A stretch of DNA of 18,145 nt from Antrodiella citrinella (GCA_004802725.1 SGPM01000449.1:1-18145); one strand, 5' to 3'; numbered from the stretch's first letter, positions 7,210 through 17,099 are shown. Numbers and translations: made by a program. The notes: generated from the sequence alone by a model not told the origin.

Positions 7210-9857
7210 TCAACCCTCAGCTATATCTTCATCCTCCTCATCCCTGTCCGCCCTCTCTCCTCCCACCTTCACCTGTGCGTGCTTTCTGAAGACTAACACA
7301 ACGCTGACCTCCTTCGCAGTGCCAGATGGGTACCAAATCGCTCCAGCTCCGGCCGATTTAGTCGTCTTCCACATACGATCGCTCTCTGTTCTCGGCATCC
7401 AAAGTAATGTATCGAACTCCTTCTTGAGTCGCCGACGGACCTTCGCGATGTCATTTGGCCGGAGTCTCGCTAGCAACCAGACCCATTGGCCGAAATAACG
7501 CGCCTTCTTGAATCCTTGAAGGCGTGTCACATCCAACGGTACCTGCGAGGGAAAGAGACGATCGAAGTTCGCGTCCCACGGCGTCCTCTCCATGCCAGTG
7601 CCTGCGAACGAGCTTCCCCCTCCAAAAATGACGTGTGCGTGGGGGAACACTCCAAAAAGATCCGCAGTTCGGAAGGTACTATGGCGGACCTCCCTTCGAC
7701 GATCGGCATCCAACAGACAGTACGAATTGTCCTGCCTATATCTCCTGTTCGGACTGAGTGATATCAGGTCGTTTGGAAACTGCGTCCATATATTTGCCAA
7801 AATCGTTTCCAATCCGCCGTGTTCCTCGTCTTCCTCGTCGCCTTCCGCAATCATCGGTACATCGTCTCCTGCCATCGTGGCCAATGGTTGTAAGACGATC
7901 TCGGCCAATCCCCACTCCACAATCGACTCGTCATCCACTTCGTCCCTCAGTGTTGCGATATCTCCCGTCATTCCGGTACGTCGATTGTTCGTCCTGGTCG
8001 GATTTGTACGAGTTCCCCCTGTCTCCGCTCGACCCGTCGCCACGAACAGCTGCTCGACCGCTGTCCACGTCCCTAGCCTCATCATGGATGCAAGCATCTG
8101 TAAATCAGATCGATGTGACCCGGACATGCGCAGTATCCCGCACCGGTCCTGGCGTATGCTGTCAATGAAGTACAGGCCCCGATAGTATAGATCGCGATCG
8201 GGAGCGTCCTCCTCGAGGGCGGCGGCGGAGCGCGTAATATAGGACTCGTGACGGCCTTCTCGAGGACGGTATATGAGGCCGTTGAATATGTACAGCGTAA
8301 TCAGGCCAAGTGTGAGGGTCTGAGACCATGCCCGCGGGAGCCCCGGGTTCTGGAGGTGATTCAAAAACACCTCCACACATGCCTGCGCGCGATAGGCTTT
8401 GAACACCCTGTCATGTTTGAATTTAAATGTGGTCCGGGGGAGAAGACTGTGTTACTTACCACCACGTCTTCGTCGGGAACGCCACCATCGTGTCGTCGAT
8501 GAACTGACGGGAAAGTTTGTAATGAGTCTTGTTGACGGACAGCAGCGGGACGCGAATCTCGAACCGTGTGGCTCCGTCGAACCCAGTTTGTTCGCTGTTG
8601 ACACCTGCGCAATCAAAGAAAGTATCCCGGGTCGTCTCTACACTCCTCGAGAGGCGCTCTAGACGAGCAGGACCGACGTCGGTGTATCGACGTCGCTCGA
8701 AGTCGCCTTGGTGCAGTTGGTACGTCGCCGCCTTGTCCGTGGTGTACACATTTATGTATAGCACACCCCGATTCAGGCCCAACGTCCCGGGGTGCGACCG
8801 AAAACCTCCCAATTCCTTGAGTTGAGCGCACAGATCCACGCTCGTCTTATGCCTGCTCCGCATTAAAGCACGGGCTTCGTCGTCGTCGCAGCCCAAAGCG
8901 CGCTGGACGACTTTGTAATGCGCATCCGTTTTCCACAACAGGACTCGCTGTGGCCAGCGGACTTCGATAGCCACGTCGACCATCCAGTCTCCGAAATTGA
9001 GACGAGTAGGATCCAACACGTCGCAGACCTTATCAAACGCCGCCTCCCGGTCCACATTGTCCCTCGGGTGGTGTCGTGTTGCGCCCTTCACCCCACGAAT
9101 CTCGTGCCCGAAGAAGAAGTTGTTGAATTTCGGAATCAACGCCATTTTGGTCACCAGTGCCGTCTCGAACAGCGGAATCGACTCCAACGGGATGTCGGTA
9201 CTACTGAAATGCAGCTGGGAGTTATGGTCCCTGCTACGTCTGTACACAGCTTCGTAGGACGGCAGCCAATGGACAGTGCCACCAATGACTACCTCCTCAA
9301 CAGCAGGCCGCAGACACTGCTCGTAGAATTTCTTGAGGAGATCGGTCGGCACGGTAGGCTCCCCACTCCATCCCGAGCTGTTCGCCTCGGGACAAAAGAT
9401 ACGGGTCACATGTCTGCCTCCGAATTTGAAGAAAGCGAAGTTCGGTATCTTTGACAACTCAACCGCGATGTGACTGCCGTTCTGAGTCCATGTTATCTTC
9501 TACCCTGTGAGAGCGAGCAATCACGGCACTTACTGGGTTGAGCACTGGTTGCGTGATATGACTGTTTTTCTTCAATGTTTCCGAGAATGGCGCAATGGGG
9601 AAAATAGAGAGTGGTACCTTGAATGGCAGAGTCTGGGTCACACCTATGATGGAGTCTATGTCTCGAGAGAACTCGAGTTCGTCATGTATGATGGGAGATG
9701 CACCTTGCAGCGCATTTACCGCGTACTGCTGTACGTCGCCGTTATCGTCGTTGGCTTCACCTGAAAGCACAAACGAAAGGAAGTCTCCCGTGTTGTCTTC
9801 GTAAAGGCGTGACGCCGTCGTCGCAAATTGCCTCAACGAAAGCTGGTGAAGAGCCAT
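7210..9857 (-). CDS. Protein of unknown function, 847 aa, three exons
   Basis: The exons are 9857-9534, 9481-8460 and 8407-7210. Both introns are 52 bp with GTAAGT donors and CAG acceptors, and the frame is continuous (324 + 1022 + 1198 nt including the stop). The start ATG at 9857 has a good context (GTCATGG) and a TATA-like element 31 bp upstream. I do not recognise the family. The second exon is rich in aromatic and charged residues (for example IPNFAFFKFGGRH just after the first junction, and FNNFFFGHEIRG). The third has a hydrophobic stretch (LTLGLITLYIFNGLIY, about 480-495) that could be a membrane or buried segment, an acidic patch (GDEEDEEHGG, about 638-647) and an acidic end (DEEDEDIAEG). 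No signal peptide, zinc finger or nuclease motif is evident. Its position next to helicase A, on the same strand, suggests shared ancestry or function of the locus, but this is only inference. Confidence 0.78.
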
Positions 9858-10087
9858 GACTGGCAGCAGGATAAGGTTCGAGGAAGAGTATAACGAGTGC
9901 TCAGACCTAAACTGCTCTCCATCATTACACCCTAATGCATGTCCGCCTCACTGCTGACACGTTTACTCACATGTGGTGCCACCCAGACCCATAGGCCGGC
10001 GCATTTTTTCTTGCATCACGACAAATTGACCTCGAGGCGATTGCTATATATGTCCGAGTCACTGCGTTGCGAATCTCTGAGATGGCA
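9858..10087. promoter_or_regulatory. Divergent promoter region at the centre of the locus
   Basis: These 230 bp separate the start codons of the minus-strand 847-aa gene and the plus-strand 498-aa gene. A minus-strand TTATAC (9888-9893) lies 31 bp before the first start, and a plus-strand TATATAT (10045-10051) lies 37 bp before the second. Unlike the promoters of both helicases, it contains no copy of the 17-bp palindrome. Confidence 0.6.
10045..10051 (+). promoter_or_regulatory. TATA box of the 498-aa proline-rich gene
   Basis: TATATAT lies 37 bp upstream of the chosen ATG at 10088. Its position supports that start over the upstream ATG at 9939, which reads through sequence of no coding character. 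Confidence 0.5.
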
Positions 10088-11745
10088 ATGTCTTTCCCCA
10101 ATCTCGCAGACGAGCCTCCGCTGTTCAGGTTTTATACCCAGTCACGCACACACTACGTCGAAGCTGATGTTGAAAGTGAGCTCCATTGACATCTATTCAT
10201 GTCCATCTCTGATTCGGCGTGGCACAGATCCACCTGCGGAACAGACATGTCGGTTCGGCATTCATGTGCGCGTTCTTCGTGATCTTGTCACTCAAATGGC
10301 AGAAATTGGTGAACATGATTACCTCCTCCCAGTCCCGGCATTCAGTGGGTCACATCATCGCTTTTTATTGCCAGAAATTGACACGCTCTGCAGCAGGTGA
10401 CGAATTGCATGGATTGCTGCTCGAACGTATGCTGCGCACGATCCACGTACACCTACGTGCTCGTCCTCGGCTGTCTCGTCACTGGTGTATGCCTGTGGTT
10501 TTCAGGCTCGTCGGGGAGGCCATGCGAGTCATGGCTCGCATCCACCGTTCTCAGCCACACCTGTTTGCGAGACTTAACCGGTATTTGGCGTCCATTACAA
10601 CGGAGACCGATGAGCTTGTTAATCTTAGGTATGGGCTTGCGTTCTCGGGCTCAGGCATTATCGGCCCACCGTCTTCGGTAGGAAATTACTATCAACGGTT
10701 GTTGATTGTGATGCAACCTACCACGCCGAGGCAATCTGTGCAGAGCGTAGCAGTCGTTGCGCCACCGGTCCGTGTCCTCATCACGACGAACATCCACTAC
10801 GGTGGGACCGATGAGCATACTCCTGTGTCCGCCGGTGAAGACGATAACGTAGGATCGCAATTGCTCGGTGCTCCCGTTTCTCTGCAGAGGGTACCGACAT
10901 CAACAGAGCTAATTGTGGCTCAGCACGCTGCTGCCGTTCATGACCCGCCTCCCAGGGCTTCCCGATCTCCCTCGGGTGCCCCGCCTCCCCCGCCTCCCCC
11001 GCCTGCCTTGCCTCCCCCTTCGCATTCTCCTGCAAGATCATTGCAGGCACCACGGAATCACAAGTTCAGCTTCGTAGCACCACTCGCGCCCCGGAATCAG
11101 CCGACACAGCGGTCAAGAGCTTCACCGTCACCTATGCGCTCTAGCAAGCACCACGGTCGCAAACGTGCCGCTTCCAATACTCATCCAGCCAGCGAACAGC
11201 GTAGCCGTCGTGCCCGTCACAGCCAAAATCAGTTTCGTCAACGAGCTCAGCTACCTGACGTCGGATCTCTGCCGTCCGAAGACGATTCATATGGCCCGTT
11301 CAATCCTGCTCTCACCGGAAGTCGCCGCCTTCCCACCATCAAAGGTCAAGCCCATCACACACCGGATCCGCCATCCGACGATAAGGAGGAGGTGCCCGTA
11401 TATCAAAACGTGCCTTCGACGGTCGCTGCGAACGCATTCCGATTCACAGCCACGCCTGCTCCAGGTCTCCTTGATTCACCGGTCGATGGGTCCACCCCGA
11501 CGCCGCCGCTCCCAGACACGGAGTATCCCGATTCCGAGGACGGACACTTGTGGTCCAAGTCGGACGCAGATGAGACCCCTCCCGACTCGGAAGAGGAGCT
11601 TCGTCCGGATGATTTCTTCACTGACTATGTCGGATATAAGAGACGAATGGCCATGGGCAGTACCAGTCAGCCGGTCAAGCCATCGAGGCAAGTGAACCCC
11701 GCCCCCAGATTGGCGGCATCGCAGAAAGGCAAGAGCAAAGCTTGA
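10088..11745 (+). CDS. Proline-rich, mostly disordered protein of unknown function, 498 aa, three exons
   Basis: The exons are 10088-10175, 10228-10396 and 10506-11745, separated by introns of 52 and 109 bp. The spliced start reads MSFPNLADEPPLFRFYTQ and continues in frame through ENPPAEQTCRFGIHVRVL, HDYLLPVPAF and RFLLPEIDTLCSRLVGEAM. The first ~170 residues look folded. The rest is low complexity: a run of eight prolines near 245-252, basic RKR/RSRRAR patches that could be nuclear localisation signals, and an acidic Ser/Asp/Glu-rich end. I do not recognise the family. The gene is transcribed away from the 847-aa gene and towards helicase B. A 53-bp stretch at 10630-10682 (GTATGG..GTAG) could be read as another intron, but the unspliced frame stays open to the end, so I left it in. 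The first ATG and the 109-bp intron are the weakest parts of the model. Confidence 0.68.
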
Positions 11746-11792
11746 GTATATTTGTTAACGCGTAGTCTGTCGAAAATTGAATGCTCGAACCG

Positions 11793-12054
11793 GTCGCTCC
11801 GAGAGCGTGATCAAAATATATCAGTTGAAATGTTGCATCCTCGCATTGATCGCTCCGAGAGCGACATGCAGAGATCTCCGTTCATCATACAACAAAGTGT
11901 CATCGGATCGCTCCTGGAGCGACTCCTCGCAACAACCCAACACTCTGATGACTGCCGGTGTCATGGGATCGCTCCTGGAGCGACTCCTCGCAACAACCCA
12001 TCCCTCTTTTGAACACTTTTGTGCCGCCAAGCCCCGCGTCGCTCCTGGAGCGAT
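11793..12054. repeat. Cluster of five palindromes upstream of helicase B
   Basis: Copies start at 11793 (degenerate), 11849 (one interior change), 11907, 11968 and 12038, so spacing is 56, 58, 61 and 70 bp. The copies at 11907 and 11968 share a longer block, including CTCCTCGCAACAACCCA immediately after, showing a recent 61-bp duplication. The centre base of the three good copies is T. The cluster fills most of the 479 bp between the stop of the 498-aa gene (11745) and the helicase B start. Nothing else is evident there apart from a TATA box. Confidence 0.88.
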
Positions 12055-12175
12055 CAATGTTTCACAATCAACGTCCTCATCAATCCATTCATTTCCTGAA
12101 GCCTCTTATTTGCTAGTTTATTTCTGTACGCCTCATGTATGGCACGTTTCTTCGCCCGACCCCATGCAAGAACGT

Positions 12176-12181
12176 TATAAA
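12176..12181 (+). promoter_or_regulatory. TATA box of helicase B
   Basis: TATAAA lies 44 bp upstream of the helicase B start codon (12225), closely matching the TATA-to-ATG spacing seen for helicase A. It supports the MPSHTL start shared by both paralogues. Confidence 0.6.
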
Positions 12182-12224
12182 GACTGGGCAGCCAGTGTCA
12201 GTGTCACTATCGCTTGCCTTGTCC

Positions 12225-15200
12225 ATGCCTTCCCACACCCTGCTTTCCGCTCATCTTGGCCTGTTTAAGAAGTATCCTGGCATATGGGGATGGCCGCGGT
12301 GGGTCGAGGTGACTCGCGGTGAACTGCCTGTCTGGCAATGTACTGCGCAGTCGGGGTCTCATGGGTACGGACAAGCCGACATCGACAAAGCGAAGGCATT
12401 CGTCGACGCTTTCTGTAATCTCGGTGACGCCCAACAGATCGAGTTCGTTTCGCGCAAGAAAGACCAGCATGTCGAAGGACGCGAAGTGGTGAAGAAATGG
12501 TTCGCCGCCGTCTGGAAGTCTTGGACGGTGAACAAAGAAATCAAGGACCTTGTCGTCGAGGCTGAAGTGAACAGACTCCCTGCTTGGTTTAGCGACGGGA
12601 CTCATGACTCGGTATGTTTGCTGTCCAACGTCAAGCTATATCTTTGCTAATCTGCCCCCCTAGACACCATTTCCATCCTCAGAGATGGTATTCCAATGGG
12701 CGCCGCATGCCGGTGCACTGTCCTACCGTCTATTCGGTGAGGATGGCATGATGTCGGACTTCCCCAAAGTGGACGTGCACGTCTATCTTACTCGTGTTAT
12801 GCACATTGAGTGGGAGGCCACCGCAAAGCGTTGGCGATACACGACAGTGAAAGTCCTGAAGGCTGACGAGGAACTCACGCAAAGATGGGCCTGTAAGTGT
12901 TATCGTTAGTACATGGGCTTCGTGCTCACTTGTCACGTGTTAGCATTCGAAACTGCTGGAATGGTGATATCTCAGACCGACGCGAGGGTCTTCATCCGTA
13001 GAATGAATGCTCACGTCCTCAACCTACTGTCAGTGGGTGACAAGCAGTCACGCGAACTATACCAAGAACGCGTGGCCCTGCTCAAGGACATCCTCGTCAC
13101 GCTGCGGAAAGATGCCGCAGTCTCTCGTACGTTCACGAGTTTGTTGTCCTAACACATGTGCTGAGTGATTATGTATCAGGAATACCGAAAGCTTTCAAAG
13201 CGATCATCGAGCAATTCACGACGGACGAGTCTAAAATCGAAGGCGAGATTCAAGCAGCCTTGGCAGTGACTCCGGATGACATTCATGCGGTCCCGGAGAC
13301 TATCCCGCACACGGATTATGCTGTCGGTGATTGGAAGGATGGTGTCGAGGAGTATTCTCAAGTCACCCGCTCGCAGCTGTTAGCCAATCTTGGTGTTGAC
13401 CCTAACGGTCTGATTGTCGGGTGTAACCCAATGATGGACCGCACTGGCGATCGGAACCCTTGGTTGCATCCTGAGTACTTCACTAATCCTCCACCTGACG
13501 CAGGCCTTGCACCGGTCGAGTTCAAATGGCACCAGCTCGTCGGCATTCTAAAAATGGTTACTAACGGGTTCGACCGTAAACCGGTGTTACTCATGGATGG
13601 CGTTGGTATTGGAAAGACTTTACAGATCATTGGCGTCATCGCCATCCTGGCATACTATCGCACGTGGTACAAAACGCACGGCAAGTTTCCCGGAATATTC
13701 AGTAAGTGTCTTTGCACTCTTATCGTCACGCCCTCAATTCACGGGACCATCAGTCTCGCGGCGGTGGCCTGACAGTCCCGACGGGAACATCCCGGACAAC
13801 CCATTTCTGATTGTTGTCCCAAACAACCTTGAGGGTCAATTCACGAACGAGCTCTACAGGTTCCTCAAACCAGAAGCATTCGACATCTTGCCGTACACGC
13901 AGACCGCCTCCGCTCGTGGCACTAAGTTCCACGACGAGCTGTGGAGTGCCTGTAAATTGGACCCTGGGCGTAGGATAATCGTCGCCCGTCTCAGCGTAAG
14001 ATGCGTACCGTCGTTAGCAGTAACATGTCACTTATGTTCGTTCATCTAGGCATTGGCGTCGGACAGCTCGCAGCTGAGTTTCAGGCCGGATGACCCTGTC
14101 CTCAGTCTGAAAATGACAACTGAAAAACCCAGACAATCGATACTGAGTTGGAAGTTTACGTTCACAGCCATCGACGAAATCCACGGAGCACGCAATCTCG
14201 GTACAAAGTATTCTGTCCTTGCTTGGGTGTGTCGTAACTCTTCGATGGTAGCTGGGGTGACTGCCACTCCACTCACCACCCGACTTCTTGTAAGCCTACA
14301 CTCGATCAAGGCTTGTTCAACGCTGACTCATCGATCAGGACCTGTGGAATATTGGACGCATGATATATATTCCCTTCGTGAGACAGATAGACAATGTCGC
14401 GCTATGCAAGCAGGCTGATTCGGAAATCAAAGCTGCTGAACGAGCAGATCGCAAAAACGACCCTGACGGTGCCACCCTCGTTCGTCTCTCCGAAGAAGAT
14501 CCTTCCCACTCCGAGACGTTCCAAGTGACGCTTGGATGGACGATGAAATTGCGAGCCGAATACGACGGTATGGTCATCCGACGGACGCAGCAGTCATTGG
14601 ACATTGACGGACGTCCCATCACCGATCTCAATCCCTACGTAGATCGGACATTGAACATGCTGCTGTATCCGGCCGAATACGACCGACTTGAACAATCAGC
14701 CATCAGCGGAAAACATTCGAACGTAAGTGATCTATCCAGTATATTACCTTCTCTCGTGTAGTCGCTCCGGGAGCGACCCTCGCCACCGACCAACAAGCGC
14801 CCACTTTCGCCGCCTCACAGCTGTCGCTCCCGGAGCGACTGCTCATACACACAACTCCTTCTGACGATGCACGCCTGCAGACATTTTATTTGCGGTTCCG
14901 ACAGCAGCTCACCCATCCGAGCTTCAACGATGTGGACCATGTGCAGCCCAAGTCGCTGAGCGAATGGGAAGCAAATCCGTCACGCAAACTCGACGCCCTC
15001 GCTCAGATCGCACAACACCATCTTCTCGCTGATAATCAACCCGTCCTTCATTACGACGACAACACGCACTGCCTGGTCCCGGACACAGAAGTACCAGCTC
15101 CACGTCCAAGCGAAGACACGCTCCACAATCCTCTCGGGCCCGACAAAATCATTATTTACTCGTCCTTCCCAGGAAAGTCGGAATTCATCATCACGGTACG

Positions 15201-16493
15201 TTTACGCATTCGAATAGAAGTAACATACTGACCTGTTAATAGCTGTTAAACCTTCACGGCATCAAGCATACTTCCTTAAATGGAACTATGTCTTTATCAG
15301 AACGTCAACACGACGTTGCAGAGTTCAAAGCCTCTGGCCGCGATGGCCCACGCGTTTTGGTTATGTCTGCATTGGGCATTGTGGGGTTGAACTTGGCTTG
15401 TGCCAATTACGTGATATGCGTGGTGAGTTTCATACCCAAGTCAGTAACTTTATCTCATCGTCATTGTAGGATACGTTGTGGTCGGGTCTAGAGGACGAAC
15501 AGTTGATAGGGAGAGCACACCGGTTCCCGCAGCCGAAGCAGGTCGTCGTATACCGCCTAGTTGCGAACAACACCCAAGACGTCTTCTTGAATAACGTCTC
15601 ATTCAGTAAATGGGTTATCCACCTGGCATTCATGAAAGCCACACCGGCCGTTCGTGAGTTAAAACTGTCCTTTTTGCAATGCCCTATCTGATCTCGCTGT
15701 AGGTGCTGCATTCCAAAACATCAAGGACGATATCACGCCCGAAATGAACGCCGAATTGGGCATCGAGGACGATGTTGAGGGAGAGACAACCCAGACCAAG
15801 ACCACAACCAAAGCCCGAGCGAAACGTGCTCCGAAGGCCGCTCCGAAGGCCGCTCCGAAGGCCAAAGCTACTTTGAAAGGCAAGGCTGATGCCCCCAATT
15901 TGCGCGAAACGGCTCCCGTACTACAAGCCGCTTCCCCTGCAATCTTGCCACCGGAAGTGGCTACGTTCACTCACGACCGCACCACTCAGCCATCATCGAC
16001 AACAGTTTCCGAACGACTTCCTTCTCCACCTCGACGCGCCGTGTCTCCCATGACATTCACTGACTTTGACGAAACTTTCCCCGTCGATCTCAGTAATCTC
16101 TCCAGTCCAGTCTCGCACATCAGTTCGCTCCCGCCCAGTGCGCCTCCCAGTCCAGAGGCTCCATCGCTATCTCTCGCTCCCAGTGCCAGTGGTTCAACGG
16201 CAACCAACGCGATAAGTGACGACGAAGAGAGCGGCACGGAGGATAGCGACGGAGGTCGCACTCATTCGAAGAAGCGACCCCGCACTTCGGAAGCGAGCCT
16301 AAACCCAGCTGCTCGTAAGACGAGCAAGACGACGTCCTCTATCAGCCAGATGATCAAGAGCAAGCCAAAGGGCAGCAAGATTGCGGGATCCGACTCGGAT
16401 CCAGAACTCCCGAGCGCAGGTTCGATGGCGATGATGTTCAGAGGAGGCAAAGGCAGCAAAGGCAAAGCTCCGGTCAATCAGCGGCGGCGTTAG
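12225..16493 (+). CDS. SNF2-type helicase/translocase, subtelomeric copy B (11 exons, 1218 aa)
   Basis: The exons are 12225-12611, 12664-12892, 12944-13126, 13180-13701, 13754-13995, 14050-14289, 14339-14722, 14881-15195, 15243-15422, 15470-15653 and 15703-16493. All ten introns fall at the same positions and phases as in copy A, and exons 5, 9 and 10 have identical lengths. Motifs: FKWHQLVGILKM; Walker A DGVGIGKT (Lys about 412); LIVVPNNL; DEIH (563-566); TATP (592-595); KIIIYSSFP; SALGIVGLNL; QLIGRAHRFPQ with the canonical His (about 911). It is therefore a DNA-dependent ATPase of the SNF2 family by motif order. Around motif VI, 33 of 45 residues match copy A by hand count, but the N-terminal third is much more diverged, so this is an old duplication. 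The tail is longer than in A, with an Ala-Pro-Lys repeat, Ser/Pro-rich sequence and a KKRPR nuclear-signal-like patch. No break or missing catalytic residue is seen. Confidence 0.9.
14723..14880 (+). repeat. Intron 7 of helicase B, expanded to 158 bp by two palindromes
   Basis: This is the only intron of the gene longer than 54 bp. It carries perfect palindromes at 14761-14777 (centre G) and 14823-14839 (centre C), 62 bp apart. The donor is GTAAGT and the acceptor CTGCAG. It occupies exactly the same position and phase as the palindrome-filled intron of helicase A. Confidence 0.9.
15828..15863 (+). repeat. Three tandem 12-bp units in the helicase B tail
   Basis: GCTCCGAAGGCC is repeated three times without change and encodes Ala-Pro-Lys-Ala each time. 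It lies in the basic, disordered tail. Copy A has a comparable but different Lys/Ala/Gly repeat at the equivalent place, so the tails evolve by short tandem expansion. Confidence 0.9.
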
Positions 16494-16579
16494 GTTCCAA
16501 CTCGTGTTCATACCTTATACGAATGTGTCAATTTTCGAATTGTTGGGGACATTATTATAATACGTAGACTGTAGTAGTG

Positions 16580-17099
16580 GTCACTCCACGAGCGACTCTG
16601 ACCACACGACATATATATACCGTTGTCTGCTCGACAATGTCCGACGGAACATTGTTCGACGCCATTAGAACTGACGCAACGAGTGTTACGGATGTTGAGG
16701 TTGGTGCAGGTGACCAGTGGTTACTCACTATGAATCGAAGTTTTCCCGATTGAGTGTAGTCCAAGTACTATATGTCCGTCATAAACGAATCGCTCCCGGA
16801 GCGATTGCAGAGCAGAGAACACACTGAGCAGCCAATGATCAGCACGGGCACATTGGTCGCTCCAAGAGCGAGCGCAGGCATGTGTCGAAGATTCGCCTCG
16901 ACGGACCGTAATCCCGCACGGCAAACTCATCGAAAACACCTGTAAACCTTGCCAGCAAGGTGAAGGAACAACAGTCGCTCCTGGAGCGACGTTCCGACAG
17001 GGCATCTGTCCTTCAGCAGAGAGTGAGATTACAACCTGTCATCAAGTGTAATGAGTCAACGAAAACATATTTCAAAGTTCTGATCGCTCCAGGAGCGAC
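16580..17099. repeat. Five palindromes downstream of helicase B
   Basis: Copies lie at 16580-16596 (degenerate), 16789-16805, 16856-16872 (degenerate), 16974-16990 (perfect, centre T) and 17083-17099 (one end base changed). The copy at 16789 reads ATCGCTCC-C-GGAGCGAT: both outer bases differ from the consensus in a way that preserves pairing. Confidence 0.88.
16637..16753 (+). CDS. Possible small ORF or remnant first exon, 38 codons
   Basis: An ATG at 16637 opens a 38-codon frame starting MSDGTLFDAIRTDATSVTDV and ending RSFPD before TGA. A TATATATA run (16612-16619) lies about 20 bp upstream, and a degenerate palindrome lies at 16580. The amino-acid composition looks protein-like and a possible donor (GCAG followed by GTGACC) occurs inside it, so it could be the first exon of a decayed or spliced gene. 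I recognise no family. The start codon also lies inside an imperfect hairpin (TCGACAATGT facing ACATTGTTCGA, 16631-16659), so the reading frame may be coincidental. Confidence 0.3.
   Translation: MSDGTLFDAIRTDATSVTDVEVGAGDQWLLTMNRSFPD

Noticed and set aside
7592..8185. Plus-strand open frame of 197 codons
   Set aside because: It is antisense to the third exon of the 847-aa gene; its Ser/Pro-rich composition is typical of a shadow frame.
10630..10682. Additional 53-bp intron in the proline-rich gene
   Set aside because: Donor and acceptor are acceptable, but splicing shifts into a frame that stops after about 45 codons; the unspliced frame stays open to the end.
10219..11745. Single-exon gene model for the proline-rich protein starting at 10219
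   Set aside because: Its first ~95 residues have no protein-like character, while a spliced model with good junctions and an upstream TATA gives a coherent N-terminus.
11793..12054. CRISPR-like array (17-bp palindromes with ~44-bp spacers)
   Set aside because: The host is eukaryotic by its introns and telomere. The repeats are shorter and less uniform than CRISPR repeats, spacing varies from 56 to 70 bp, neighbouring spacers are partly duplicated and no cas gene is present.
2350..16493. RecQ-type telomere-linked helicase, or a recent inverted duplication of one gene
   Set aside because: Motifs V and VI and the Q-like WHQLVGILKM segment fit SNF2, not RecQ. The two copies differ too much in their N-terminal part and tails for a recent duplication.
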